Source: Sphingobacterium corticibacterium
GTDB taxonomy: Bacteria; Bacteroidota; Bacteroidia; Sphingobacteriales; Sphingobacteriaceae
Direction: 5' to 3'
NCBI RefSeq assembly: GCF_004208525.1
Contig: NZ_SGIT01000002.1
Span: 186,001 to 250,000 of the forward strand
DNA: 64,000 nucleotides
The notes beneath the pieces are model-generated. The model did no database searches and was not told the origin of the DNA. It saw only the letters and a program-made list of their open reading frames with translations. Shown here in pieces: positions 28,428 to 38,169 of the stretch; the stretch's first letter is position 1; each line of letters starts with the position of its first letter. Position numbers and translations under genes: made by a program.

Positions 28428-29702
28428 ATGGGAGAGCAGGTTGCAGACAAGTTTTTAAAAGATAGCGCGGTTAAATCCTTTGACCAACGTCATCGTGAGA
28501 TCATCAATACCAATATAGAGAAGTATCGTCTCGCATTTGAGCGTAGTAGAAGCAAATTTTTCGATTTGGAAAATTCGAAAAAGAAAGCTCACCTCATCAA
28601 ATGGAAAACCATCGAAAATCTCGAGCGCTACCTTTTAGATTTTGAAAGCAATTTTACAAAAAGAGGTGGGCAGGTTATCTGGGCTAATGATGCGGAAGAA
28701 GCTCGCAACGAGATTTTCAAAATTATGGAGCGTCATCAGGCAAAATCGATTGTGAAATCCAAGTCTATGGCAATAGAGGAAATCGAGCTTCACCATTTTT
28801 TAAAGAAGCAAAACATCGAAATCTTCGAGTGTGATTTTGATACACCGTCAGATGCGTCAGCAGAACAAATGACTATCGAAGGGGGTGAATTATTACGGCA
28901 AAAGTACACGAAGGCGGATATCGGTATCTCGGGAGCAAATTTTATTATCGCTGATACCGGTAGTATCGCTATTACGGAGAATGATGGAAATGCAAGACTT
29001 ACCACTTCCTTTTCAAAGGTGCATATCGCATTAGTCGGAATAGAAAAAATCATCCCCAGTATTGTTGATCTGGATCTGTTCTGGCCTCTGGTAGCTTCAC
29101 ATGGAACCGGCCAAAATCTTACCGTATATAATACGATTCTAGGTGGATCCCGACAAGAACAGGACACGGATGGCCCAGAAGAAATGTACGTTATCTTGCT
29201 CGACAATGGCCGGACCAATATATTAGAAAAAAACGACCAGCGCCAAGCGCTCTACTGCATTTGCGGTGAGGCTTGCTTAAATCTATGTCCGACTTACCAA
29301 AATATTGCCGGACAAACATATGACACAACCTATCAAATCCTTATTAATTCACTTGTACCTCCCAGCTTAAATGACGTATCGGAGTTAAAAAACCCGGCTT
29401 ACGCTTCGCCGCTTTGTGGGAAATGCTTCGAAGCATGCGCGGTTAACATAGACTACCTCCGTTTGGCATTACTAAATCGTCGGGATTCGGTGCAACAAGG
29501 TTTAATCCCACAAACAGAAAAACGGGTATGGAAAGTATTTACGTATGCTATACAACGTCGTGGTTTAATAGATTTCTTTAGCGGAAGAACAAAAAACTTC
29601 TTCCTGCGTCGTTTCTTGCGGAAAACCTGGAGCAAACACCTGGAATTACCGAAACTTGCGGAAAAGTCATTTTCTAAACAGTGGAAAGAGCGAAAGGATT
29701 AA
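28428..29702 (+). CDS. LutB/YkgF-like LUD-domain iron-sulfur protein
   Basis: The product is 424 residues. The LUD domain (about 70-265) contains KSKSMAIEEIELHHFL and GISGANFIIADTGSIAITENDGN, which is typical of LutB of lactate oxidation. Two Cys clusters follow: C277-x-C279-x3-C283-x3-C287-P and C330-x2-C333-x3-C337-A. The family norm is CxxCxxCxxxCP followed by CxxCxxxCP, so both clusters deviate slightly. No lutA or lutC is adjacent, so a lactate role is not supported by context. The stop overlaps the convergent priA stop (TTAA at 29699-29702). Confidence 0.85.
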   Translation: MGEQVADKFLKDSAVKSFDQRHREIINTNIEKYRLAFERSRSKFFDLENSKKKAHLIKWKTIENLERYLLDFESNFTKRGGQVIWANDAEEARNEIFKIMERHQAKSIVKSKSMAIEEIELHHFLKKQNIEIFECDFDTPSDASAEQMTIEGGELLRQKYTKADIGISGANFIIADTGSIAITENDGNARLTTSFSKVHIALVGIEKIIPSIVDLDLFWPLVASHGTGQNLTVYNTILGGSRQEQDTDGPEEMYVILLDNGRTNILEKNDQRQALYCICGEACLNLCPTYQNIAGQTYDTTYQILINSLVPPSLNDVSELKNPAYASPLCGKCFEACAVNIDYLRLALLNRRDSVQQGLIPQTEKRVWKVFTYAIQRRGLIDFFSGRTKNFFLRRFLRKTWSKHLELPKLAEKSFSKQWKERKD

Positions 29703-32179
29703 TAAGGATCCACATCAATAGCAATACGCACACCTCGGTGTTGTTTCTCCATATCAAATTGTGTGATTGATTGATGAATGAGCTCTTTCACCCGGGAGAT
29801 ACTAACGTTGTTACGTTCTATTTTCAAGGTAATCGTTTGAATAAAATGGTTTCGAACGCGAGAGATTAAAGGTGGTTCTGGCCCTAACACTCTATTGCCC
29901 AACTGTTCGCGGAGCAAATTAGCTAAACGAGTAGCCGCATCGCTGGCGTGCTGTCTATCTGTATGGCGAACATCCAATTTAATGATACGATAAAAAGGTG
30001 GGTACAGATAATTCTTACGCTCTTTTATTTCCGTCATGAACATACGTTCATAATCATGCTGAATAACTTGTTCCAACACCCGATGTTGGGGTGTATGGGT
30101 TTGAATAATCACTTTTCCTTTATTCTCCCGGCGCCCAGCGCGTCCGGCCACCTGTGAAAACAATGAAAAGGCACGTTCATATGCTCGAAAATCGGGAAAG
30201 TTAATCATCGCATCAGCATTGATAATACCGATGAGACTCACACGCCCAAAATCGAGTCCTTTTGCCACCATCTGCGTGCCTACCAAAATATCGAATTCGT
30301 GTTCATCAAAGGCCGTGATAATTTCTTCAAACCCGTATTTTCCCTTGGTAGAATCTAAGTCTAGACGTCCTATTCGCGCTTGCGGCAGCAACAACTCCAA
30401 CTCTTCTTCTACGCGTTCCGTTCCAAATCCTTTACTTTCAATATGCGGCATGCCACAGGCAGGACAAACCTGCACCGGTGGTTCCGTATGTCCACAATAA
30501 TGACAATGCAGATGATTAGTTGATTTATGATATGTCAGACTGACATCACAGTTCACACATTTGACCACCCAGCCACAGGTATTACATTGCACAAAAGGTG
30601 TATGTCCTCGTCTATTCTGAAACAAAATAACCTGTTCCTTTCGCTCCAAAGCATCTGTTATCTCCTGTAGTAAAACACCACTAAAGTAAGCGAACATTTG
30701 TTCTTTACGCCCTTGCTCCGCCACATTTATAATCTGTATATCAGGCAATTGAGACTCCCCAAAGCGTTCCTTTAATTCTACTAACCCATATTTACCCGCT
30801 CTAGCGTTATAATAACTCTCTATCGATGGAGTAGCCGATCCCAGCAAAACTTTTGCACGCTGCAGGTGTGCCAAATAGATAGCCGTATCGCGGGCATGGT
30901 AACGCGGAGAAGGCTCGTATTGCTTGTAGGAATTTTCATGCTCTTCATCAACTACGACCAATCCTAAATGTTGAAAAGGTAAAAATACAGCGGAACGGGC
31001 ACCAACGACCACCCTATATTCACCTTTCATTACCTTATGCCACACCTCTGCCCGCTCATTGTCATTAAATTTTGAATGATAAACCCCCAATTTATCTCCA
31101 AAATGCAATTTCAATCGATCTGTAATCTGTGCCGTCAGCGCGATTTCTGGTAAAAGATATAGTGCATTTTTACCCTCCTTAATTGTCTGTTCGATGAGTC
31201 GTATATAAAGCTGCGTTTTCCCTGATGCGGTGACACCATGCAGCAGTACCACATCTTTCGTTTCAAAAAAAACTTTTATCTGATCGAATGCTTGCTGTTG
31301 TACCGTATTGAATACGAAATCTGCCGTTATCTCTACTTCTTCTCCTCCTAATCGCGAGACGATCTTCTCTTCCACCACAAACACCCCTTTTTCGATTAAG
31401 GATGCAATAATTGCGGAACTCACCCCCGAGACTTCCATAATATCTTGTCGGGTAATATCGGTTATGGTTTTTCGAAGCTGCATAAAACCTAAGACCGCAT
31501 CCTGTTGCTTTGGTGCACGATTTAAGGAATCAAGCAAGCCACGTATACCATCCGCATCATCAAATTCCGGCGAAAACCTCAAATATGCCTTACGCTTTGG
31601 CACATACTTGTCTTTGATCTCTTCAGATATTAAAATGTACCCTTGATCAAAAAGCTTCTTTAATAGTGGAAAAACAGTACTCTGTCCTAATAGTTTAACA
31701 ATATCATTTATGGTCAATTCTCCTGCCACATCCAATGCTTCCATGACCATGTACCCTTTGTCAGACAAAAGGGAACGATCCAAACCTACCTGTTCTGATG
31801 CCGTAATTTTTGTTTCACTCGCCATCTTTAATGCCGCCGGCAAAGCCGCTTGCATAACCTCTCCCAAATAGCACATATAGTAGCTGGAAATCCATTCCCA
31901 AAGTGCCAACTGATTGGTATCCACCACAGGATCTTCATCGATGACTTGAAGAATATACTTTGCCTCGTAACGTAGCGGTGCTTCGTTCGAAATTTTATGG
32001 ATAATAGCGGCATAAATCTTATTGCGACCAAACTGTACAATAACACGCTTACCGATGGCTACCGTGGCATTCAGCTCTAACGGAACACGATAAGTATAGG
32101 TTTTGGCGATGTAAAGAGGTAAAATAACATCAACAAACAACGTTTCTCGATCATGATAAAATAGAGAAGCTCCTGACAT
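29699..32179 (-). CDS. priA: Primosomal replication restart helicase PriA
   Basis: This is an 826-residue superfamily 2 helicase that reloads the replisome at stalled forks. The N-terminal 3'-DNA-binding domain begins FVDVILPLYIAKTYTYRVP. The helicase has Walker A GVTASGKTQLY and the DEEH box VVVDEEHENSYKQ. Zinc-binding cysteines follow in CNTCGWVVKCVNCDVSLTYH and HCHYCGH...CPACG, then GTERVEEEL and QMVAKGLDFGRV. It lies 1 base after the DUF423 gene, which suggests co-transcription. Confidence 0.96.
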   Translation of the reverse strand: MSGASLFYHDRETLFVDVILPLYIAKTYTYRVPLELNATVAIGKRVIVQFGRNKIYAAIIHKISNEAPLRYEAKYILQVIDEDPVVDTNQLALWEWISSYYMCYLGEVMQAALPAALKMASETKITASEQVGLDRSLLSDKGYMVMEALDVAGELTINDIVKLLGQSTVFPLLKKLFDQGYILISEEIKDKYVPKRKAYLRFSPEFDDADGIRGLLDSLNRAPKQQDAVLGFMQLRKTITDITRQDIMEVSGVSSAIIASLIEKGVFVVEEKIVSRLGGEEVEITADFVFNTVQQQAFDQIKVFFETKDVVLLHGVTASGKTQLYIRLIEQTIKEGKNALYLLPEIALTAQITDRLKLHFGDKLGVYHSKFNDNERAEVWHKVMKGEYRVVVGARSAVFLPFQHLGLVVVDEEHENSYKQYEPSPRYHARDTAIYLAHLQRAKVLLGSATPSIESYYNARAGKYGLVELKERFGESQLPDIQIINVAEQGRKEQMFAYFSGVLLQEITDALERKEQVILFQNRRGHTPFVQCNTCGWVVKCVNCDVSLTYHKSTNHLHCHYCGHTEPPVQVCPACGMPHIESKGFGTERVEEELELLLPQARIGRLDLDSTKGKYGFEEIITAFDEHEFDILVGTQMVAKGLDFGRVSLIGIINADAMINFPDFRAYERAFSLFSQVAGRAGRRENKGKVIIQTHTPQHRVLEQVIQHDYERMFMTEIKERKNYLYPPFYRIIKLDVRHTDRQHASDAATRLANLLREQLGNRVLGPEPPLISRVRNHFIQTITLKIERNNVSISRVKELIHQSITQFDMEKQHRGVRIAIDVDPY

Positions 32180-32180
32180 G

Positions 32181-32570
32181 TTAAGACCGATTCCGGACAG
32201 CCGCTATAAACAACCCTATCCATCCGACCATAAAGCAAAGCCCACCAAGCGGTGTCACCGGACCTAACCACCCAAATCCTTCTAACCCAATTAACGACCG
32301 AATACTCAATAGATAAAGTGAGCCCGAAAATAATAGCATACCAACGGTAAAAGCAATAAACGAAACCCGTATAGAGGCATTCTTAGCCCGGGAAAAGGTC
32401 GACAAAAACAACAATGCAAAGGTATGATAAAAGTGATACTGGTTTGCGGTTTTCCATGTCCCTAAATGGTATTCGCTGATTTTCCCCTCCAGTCCGTGTG
32501 CCCCGAATGCCCCTAATATTACAGCGGTCAATCCGAAAAGAGACGCTATCAATATAATTTGTTTGTTCAT
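32181..32570 (-). CDS. DUF423-family small membrane protein
   Basis: The product is 129 residues with four hydrophobic spans. The first contains LFGLTAVILGAFGAHGLEGKI, and later GSLYLLSI and GLGP-like GWLGPVTPLGGLCFMVGW segments occur. The GAFGAHGL motif is the mark of the DUF423 (YgdD/TMEM256-like) family, whose molecular function is not established. It lies directly upstream of priA on the same strand and may share its message. No clear Bacteroidota promoter was seen in the 181-bp gap to the next, divergent gene. Confidence 0.85.
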   Translation of the reverse strand: MNKQIILIASLFGLTAVILGAFGAHGLEGKISEYHLGTWKTANQYHFYHTFALLFLSTFSRAKNASIRVSFIAFTVGMLLFSGSLYLLSIRSLIGLEGFGWLGPVTPLGGLCFMVGWIGLFIAAVRNRS

Positions 32571-32721
32571 AAAAGAGATCGTATTCTAGTGATATTTCTT
32601 CCGTGGGTATAAATGTAATAAAATATAATACATCATGTATTTTAAATTTTACAAAACCCGTTTCTCCTTACGCCGGAATAGTTTTATACGGAGTTGTTCG
32701 TGAAATACAGTGCATTTTACG

Positions 32722-32729
32722 TAAGTTTG
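32722..32729 (+). promoter_or_regulatory. -7 box of the beta-propeller membrane-protein gene
   Basis: TAAGTTTG is a perfect TAnnTTTG box 22 bases before the ATG at 32752. The nearest upstream TTG (32694-32696) is 25 bases away, slightly long. Confidence 0.45.
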
Positions 32730-32751
32730 AATCTGTTAGAGGCTGTGTTAG

Positions 32752-35373
32752 ATGAGAAATACGATTATCATTACCATTTTACTATTCGTCGCCATTATTG
32801 GCGCTTCCCTATATTATTTTGCAGATTTGGAAGGCGACAAAAAAGAAACACTCCGTCCGCTTACTTTCCTTCCCAAAGAAACCTTCTTAGTTACTACATT
32901 TCAAAATGATGCAACAACCGACAACATCTTCAAAGATTTTGAAATCTTCGGTGCTATGGTAGGCAGACAAGAATTTGAACAATGGCAAATATTAAAGACA
33001 AAGCTCCTACGACATTCCGTTATACAGCCTTATGTAAATGATGTCGATCTATATGTTTCTTTTCATCCCGAAAAGGAAACGATAACCAGCTTGTTTACAA
33101 TTCCGCTATCAACACCTATCGACCGAGCGACAATCAACTCATTCCTAGAGAAGGCAGCATCCACATATACCCTAACACAAAAAGACACACTTGAAAATCG
33201 TATTTACAGCTTGGATAAAGGCGTCAAGGATTCTGTATTCCATATTGTATATCACGAAGACATTTTCTTTGCATCTTTTTCGGAGAACGTACTCTATCAA
33301 GTGATGGACAAGCAAGTTCCTAAATTAGGTAAAGACGAAATCGATTACTTTATAGACAATAACAGCCGAAATTCACCGCTCAGCGTTTATTTTGTTCATG
33401 AGCAGATACCGCGTATCGCAGAACATCTTATGCGCAGAAAAACAGGTGACTTCCTCAGGTTGTTCGACCACCTCGGCGGGCAATCTGCATGGAACTTAAG
33501 TTTTAAAAATGATGCCCTTATATTGAGTGGCGAAAGTGAAACGGCACATCGAAAAGAGAATTACATAGAACTATTTGGAAATCAACACAAAACCTCACAA
33601 ACGCTCTATAATTATTTTCCCCAGAATACCGCTTCTTACCTTTCTTTTGCGATCAGCGATCCCGATAGCTTCCGAAAAGATTTGCTGACCTTGTTGGAAC
33701 AACGTAAAGAACTTCCCGCATTAGTGGCACAGTTTGCAGAAATGAAAAAAAGCAAAGACATCTCTTTTGAAGACGATATATGCCCTATCTTCGGAAGGGA
33801 ATTTGCAGTAGTAGAGCAAAGTAATCAAGCACAGCTAGCCTTTATTTCCATTGCAGATTCTAGCAAATTCGATACTTTTATTTCGTCTATAGCTACACGT
33901 GTATCAGATTCTATTTACCGATTCGATCATTCGAATGTCCCATTTGCACTTTATGGCGATCCACTTAAACCTTTCCAACGTCCATACTTCCTGCGAGTGG
34001 AAAATATCCTCGTGTTAGCCAACTATCAGAGCCTGTTGACGGAGTACCAACGCGACTGGCGACGTGTGAATCTCTTAACCAACACACTGGGATTCAAAAA
34101 TTCGGAGCGAATTCAGGGAAACGAAGCGAATATTACCTGCTTCGTTCGGACAAGCACATCATCATCGATGATCAGCAATCTGCTAAAAACAGCTTATCGC
34201 GAAAGTTTTCGTGATAAAAATAATTTCGGTTATCAGGATTTTTATTCCTGGTCTATACAGATTGCAGGTAATAACGGTCGTTTCCAATCCAGTATTTATG
34301 GCGTATATAAAAGTAAAAATGCACTGGGTGCAGTAGCGGACTGGGTCTATGAATTTAACAACCGACCGATTACGGCGCCGCAAGTTTTCGAACATTCAGA
34401 TACCAGCCAATTTATCCTGATTCAGGAGCAGGACCATACCGTCCATGCGATTAATCCCTCGGGCAACAAAATTTGGTCTACCGTATTCCACGGACGTGTA
34501 GTAGGCGAAGCACAGCAGTTGGATGATCGGTCTATCGTGTTGGTCACAGATCGCAACAGGCTTTATCGATTTGACCCGGATGGTAATTCGTTAACCGGTT
34601 TTTCATTGGGAATGGATAGCGAACCAACCTATACACCTACGATCAGTAGCATCGGCGGTCAACAGTTGATTTTCGTTCCTGCAGGCCGTAAGATGCTGGT
34701 CTATACTTTAGCGGGTAAAAAGGTGGAAAGCTGGAATGACAAAAATCTGGAAGGAAAAATATTATTTGATATTAAAGTGCTGGGTGATCAGGTCTTTGTA
34801 GGCACAGAAAATGGTCATTTTTATCAATTCGACGCACAAGGAAATCTCCTAAAAGAAGAGATTATTGCAGATAGTCAGTTTAAAAATCCGATAGCGATCA
34901 TCCGGTTAGAACAAAATCGACATGCGGTATACGCCGTTGACACCGCTCAGATTTCGTTCACAATGGATTTTAAAGAAGAACCGCAAACATACAAACTCGA
35001 ACAGGGAGGAAACCGTTCGTTTATCTCTTATTTCCCGAATGCAACAGGTATTGCTTATCGTATGGCGATTATCGATCAAAAGCATTTATTGACGAAAAAT
35101 ATACAAGACAGCAGTGTTTTATTCGATTTTACTTTTACCCAAGACCTTATCGATCGTCCACAGTATTTTGCAGCGGGTTCGAATAGCTCCCTATTAGGTA
35201 TTGCATCCCGCAAAAACTACCTTGTTTATCTCTTTGATGAAAAGGGATCGATACAAGATGGTTTTCCCATTGAGGCACTACCAGACTTTTACTACGGTAA
35301 AATTGACTATAATAGCCCCACTTACTTACTCTGTACAAGACGAGATCGAAAATTATATGCGTTTAAGCATTAA
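32752..35373 (+). CDS. Membrane-anchored protein with DUF3352-like and PQQ-type beta-propeller regions
   Basis: The product is 873 residues. One N-terminal membrane anchor (about 4-24) leaves the rest outside the cytoplasm. Residues about 35-530 have the look of DUF3352-type proteins (alternating strands, FLPKETFLV, an NYFPQNTASYLSF segment). From about 545 the repeats resemble a PQQ-like or quinoprotein propeller: VHAINPSGNKIWSTVFHGRV, LYRFDPDGNSL, FYQFDAQGNLLKEE and LVYLFDEKGSIQDGFPI. No catalytic residues are recognised. The propeller could be a binding scaffold in the cell envelope. It is followed after 105 bp by nrnA with its own -7 box. The domain labels are by eye. Confidence 0.6.
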   Translation: MRNTIIITILLFVAIIGASLYYFADLEGDKKETLRPLTFLPKETFLVTTFQNDATTDNIFKDFEIFGAMVGRQEFEQWQILKTKLLRHSVIQPYVNDVDLYVSFHPEKETITSLFTIPLSTPIDRATINSFLEKAASTYTLTQKDTLENRIYSLDKGVKDSVFHIVYHEDIFFASFSENVLYQVMDKQVPKLGKDEIDYFIDNNSRNSPLSVYFVHEQIPRIAEHLMRRKTGDFLRLFDHLGGQSAWNLSFKNDALILSGESETAHRKENYIELFGNQHKTSQTLYNYFPQNTASYLSFAISDPDSFRKDLLTLLEQRKELPALVAQFAEMKKSKDISFEDDICPIFGREFAVVEQSNQAQLAFISIADSSKFDTFISSIATRVSDSIYRFDHSNVPFALYGDPLKPFQRPYFLRVENILVLANYQSLLTEYQRDWRRVNLLTNTLGFKNSERIQGNEANITCFVRTSTSSSMISNLLKTAYRESFRDKNNFGYQDFYSWSIQIAGNNGRFQSSIYGVYKSKNALGAVADWVYEFNNRPITAPQVFEHSDTSQFILIQEQDHTVHAINPSGNKIWSTVFHGRVVGEAQQLDDRSIVLVTDRNRLYRFDPDGNSLTGFSLGMDSEPTYTPTISSIGGQQLIFVPAGRKMLVYTLAGKKVESWNDKNLEGKILFDIKVLGDQVFVGTENGHFYQFDAQGNLLKEEIIADSQFKNPIAIIRLEQNRHAVYAVDTAQISFTMDFKEEPQTYKLEQGGNRSFISYFPNATGIAYRMAIIDQKHLLTKNIQDSSVLFDFTFTQDLIDRPQYFAAGSNSSLLGIASRKNYLVYLFDEKGSIQDGFPIEALPDFYYGKIDYNSPTYLLCTRRDRKLYAFKH

Positions 35374-35454
35374 CTCTTTCTTTCGCGGACGATTTCTTAA
35401 CATTTTTTAAGAAAGTGATAATCGCAAAAATTTCCACAACCCATAAAATAATAG

Positions 35455-35462
35455 TAGGTTTG
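35455..35462 (+). promoter_or_regulatory. -7 box of nrnA
   Basis: TAGGTTTG is a perfect TAnnTTTG box 16 bases before the nrnA ATG. No TTG is seen at the usual -33 spacing. Confidence 0.45.
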
Positions 35463-35478
35463 CACACTTATAAGATTT

Positions 35479-36489
35479 ATGCTGACAGGAGAAAATAATT
35501 TATACTTACTGGCCCAACCTAAGAATATCGTTATCACAACCCATCACAAACCGGATGGAGACGCACTCGGTTCCTCTTTAGGTTTATACCATTGGCTCAA
35601 AATGAAAGGCCATCAAGTAGAGGTCGTTTTATCGTCTGATTTCCCTGATTTCCTCAACTGGATGCCTGGACGTGAAGAGGTTATTATCTTTCCCGATGAG
35701 ACCACACGAGCAGAACACCTTATCGCGCAAGCCGATATTATTTTTTGTCTGGATTACAGCGCATTGAGCCGCACCAATATTTTAGAGCCTATTCTTCGGA
35801 TCGCAACCGGTCAAAAATGGATGATAGATCACCACCTCGATCCCGAAGATTTTGCTTCCCTCCGTTATTGGGATGCTACGGCAGCTGCAACCGCGCAATT
35901 GGTCTATACTTTTATTACCGACATCTGTGAAGACGCAACGGCCTTAACACCAGAAATGGCGACTTGTCTGTATGCGGGAATCATGACTGATACCGGTTCA
36001 TTTCGCTTCCGGTCTACTACCGCAGCGGTACACTTAATTATATCAAAACTTATCGAAGCGGGAGCTAGGAACTGGGAGATTCACGAACAGATTTACAATA
36101 GTTCTACCGAAAATCGATTAAAATTTTTGGGGTATTGTTTATTAAATTGTCTGGAAGTTATCCCCGAATACAACACAGCGGTATTTGCCGTTACAAAAGA
36201 GGATTTAGAGCGGTTCCAAGTGACCACGGGAGATACCGAAGGGCTCGTAAATTACGCCCTGTCTGTAAAAGGCATACGATTAGCAGCGTTATTTATTGAC
36301 AGAACCGAATTAATTAAATTATCTTTGCGGTCGACTGGAGAAATTCCATGTAATGAAATTTGTAAAAAATACTTTAACGGAGGAGGACATTTAAACGCTT
36401 CGGGGGGTAGTTCTACAGAAACACTCAGCCAGACCGTAAACAAGTTCAAATCCATATTACCAGCATATAAAGAAATATTAACAACATAA
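35479..36489 (+). CDS. nrnA: DHH-family oligoribonuclease / pAp phosphatase (NrnA-like)
   Basis: The product is 336 residues. The DHH domain has TTHHKPDGDALGSSLGL (about 20-36), CLDYSALSRTN and the defining MIDHH motif near 116. A DHHA1 C-terminal domain carries the GGGHLNASGG signature near 310. The Asp and His residues bind Mn2+. NrnA degrades nano-RNA to mononucleotides and dephosphorylates 3'-phosphoadenosine 5'-phosphate; RecJ-like or cyclic-dinucleotide phosphodiesterase roles are alternatives within the superfamily. It ends 19 bases before the FKBP gene and is probably co-transcribed with it. Confidence 0.88.
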   Translation: MLTGENNLYLLAQPKNIVITTHHKPDGDALGSSLGLYHWLKMKGHQVEVVLSSDFPDFLNWMPGREEVIIFPDETTRAEHLIAQADIIFCLDYSALSRTNILEPILRIATGQKWMIDHHLDPEDFASLRYWDATAAATAQLVYTFITDICEDATALTPEMATCLYAGIMTDTGSFRFRSTTAAVHLIISKLIEAGARNWEIHEQIYNSSTENRLKFLGYCLLNCLEVIPEYNTAVFAVTKEDLERFQVTTGDTEGLVNYALSVKGIRLAALFIDRTELIKLSLRSTGEIPCNEICKKYFNGGGHLNASGGSSTETLSQTVNKFKSILPAYKEILTT

Positions 36490-36508
36490 TTTAAGTGACT
36501 ATATCAGA

Positions 36509-37471
36509 ATGAAGAAATCAATTTTATTCCTTTCGGCTGCCGTGGGCTTACTAGCTACAACGAGTTGCCAAAATTTCAAGAAAGGTGATGGCGGTCTTGA
36601 ATATAACATTGTAAAAGACGCAGGAGCAGAAAAAGCCCAAGCAGGCGATTTATTGTCGGTAGATATGATTGTAACATCAGATCGTAAAGATTCCTTGTTA
36701 CAAAGCACCTATGACATCGGTTTACCACAAATCGTAAATATCGCGCCGGACTCTATCCCCGGCCTGTACGCAGGAGACTATAACTCCATGTTCAAAATGT
36801 TGGGAGAAGGCGATAGTGCTGTTTTCCGTTTGAACTTAGATACCATGGCTGCAAAAACAGGACAACCAAAACCGGAATTTGCAGATCACTATGCTACATT
36901 TAAAGTGAAAGTGAGAAAGCATTTTAGAAAGGGTGATTTAACAGATTCGGCATTGTATGCACAGATAGACGAATATTTCAAAGCAGAAATCGAGACATTG
37001 AAACAAGCCGAGGAAGGTAAACTAGCCAACTACATTTCAAAAAACAAATTGGAGCCTAAGAAAACGGATTCTGGCTTACAATATATCGTAAAAGAAGAAG
37101 GTTCTGGCAATAAGGCTGTTGTGGGTGACACCGTCGTTGTGAACTACACCGGATCATTAGTGAACGGAAAAATTTTCGATACGAATAACGCTGAAACGGC
37201 AAAAAAGGAGAATACGTTCAACCCTATGCGTCAATATGAGCCTATTCGTTTCCGAGTGGGCCATGATCCTGTTATCCAAGGTTGGACAGAAGGTCTACAA
37301 TTGTTGAACAAAGGTTCAAAAGCAACTTTATTGGTTCCATCTAGCATTGGTTATGGCGAGCGCGGAGGTGGTACTATCCCACCGTATGCACCATTAGTGT
37401 TTGATGTGGAATTGGTTGATATCATACCTGGACCAACAGAAGCTCCAGCGGATTCAGCAGCCGTAAATTAA
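36509..37471 (+). CDS. FKBP-type peptidyl-prolyl cis-trans isomerase lipoprotein
   Basis: The product is 320 residues. The N-terminal signal peptide ends in a lipobox (LLATTSC), so the protein is a lipoprotein of the envelope. A first, degenerate FKBP-like region (about 30-140) is followed by a helical linker and a canonical FKBP domain (about 185-310). That domain contains VVGDTVVVNYTGSLVNGKIFDT, PVIQGWTEGLQLL and IGYGERGGGTIPPYAPLVFDVEL. Aromatic and Tyr/Asp residues of the active pocket are present. It likely catalyses prolyl isomerisation during folding of exported proteins. A strong terminator follows. Confidence 0.9.
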   Translation: MKKSILFLSAAVGLLATTSCQNFKKGDGGLEYNIVKDAGAEKAQAGDLLSVDMIVTSDRKDSLLQSTYDIGLPQIVNIAPDSIPGLYAGDYNSMFKMLGEGDSAVFRLNLDTMAAKTGQPKPEFADHYATFKVKVRKHFRKGDLTDSALYAQIDEYFKAEIETLKQAEEGKLANYISKNKLEPKKTDSGLQYIVKEEGSGNKAVVGDTVVVNYTGSLVNGKIFDTNNAETAKKENTFNPMRQYEPIRFRVGHDPVIQGWTEGLQLLNKGSKATLLVPSSIGYGERGGGTIPPYAPLVFDVELVDIIPGPTEAPADSAAVN

Positions 37472-37490
37472 TTTTTGAACTTATTAAAGA

Positions 37491-37525
37491 AAGCTCCAAG
37501 GGTTTCAACCCTTGGAGCTTTTTTC
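37491..37525 (+). terminator. Terminator after the FKBP gene
   Basis: A perfect 14-bp stem (37491-37504 with 37507-37520) with a minimal loop is followed by TTTT. It ends the nrnA-FKBP unit. Confidence 0.9.
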
Positions 37526-37549
37526 TATCCGCTTTTCTATATCTTTTTT

Positions 37550-37990
37550 TTACTTTCGCCGTTTTCTCGTCTTGATTTTTTTACCTGCAGCGACTCCATT
37601 GTGATAGTGTATTTCCACCGGCACAACGCCTGCTCGGATCATCCCTATCTTGGTAGCCGCTCCCTTGGAGAGATCGATCATTCTTGACTGGGACGATGGC
37701 CCCCGATCGTTGATCCTCACAACTACCTGTTTGCCGTTATTGAGATTCTTTACCCTCACCTTGGTACCAAAAGGGAGTGTCCTATGCGCTGCCGTCATGG
37801 CATTTTGATTGAACCGTTCGCCACTGGCGGTGGTCCTGCCATGAAATTTACCCCCATAGTAAGATGCATTGCCTATCTCCCGTACTTCCCCACCCTTCAT
37901 GCGCAACTTGGGTGAGCAGCCAATTAAAAGCAAAACAGCCATAAAACCGAAGTAAAAAATAGGTGGAATACGTATGTTTTTTTTATTCAT
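37550..37990 (-). CDS. RlpA-like double-psi beta-barrel lipoprotein
   Basis: This is a 146-residue protein from the ATG at 37990 ([14 protein letters not shown]); an upstream Met at 38029 adds an unlikely N-terminus. A signal peptide with lipobox (LLLIGCS) anchors it. The RlpA domain follows: [48 protein letters not shown] and MIDLSKGAA. The Asp in NDRGP is the catalytic-type residue of lytic transglycosylase RlpA. A SPOR domain is absent, so septal targeting would need another route. A very basic tail ([10 protein letters not shown]) ends it. Convergent with the FKBP gene. Confidence 0.9.
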   Translation of the reverse strand: MNKKNIRIPPIFYFGFMAVLLLIGCSPKLRMKGGEVREIGNASYYGGKFHGRTTASGERFNQNAMTAAHRTLPFGTKVRVKNLNNGKQVVVRINDRGPSSQSRMIDLSKGAATKIGMIRAGVVPVEIHYHNGVAAGKKIKTRKRRK

Positions 37991-38135
37991 TTCAAATTTC
38001 AGAACACTATATTTATTAGGTTCCGGCAACTAATGTAAGCTTTCTAGACAACACAAACAATACCGGGGATATACAACCAAACTCTCCCCAAAAGCTGCCT
38101 CCCTTACAAGCTGCACTTTTTTTGCCTTCATGCGG

Positions 38136-38143
38136 TATTTTTG
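38136..38143 (+). promoter_or_regulatory. -7 box of tatD-ansA
   Basis: TATTTTTG is a perfect TAnnTTTG box. Transcription would start near 38148, after the first two in-frame ATGs (38122 and 38146), so the ATG at 38170 is the preferred start. Confidence 0.5.
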
Positions 38144-38169
38144 ATATGAAAACCCTAAATTTAGCCGCT

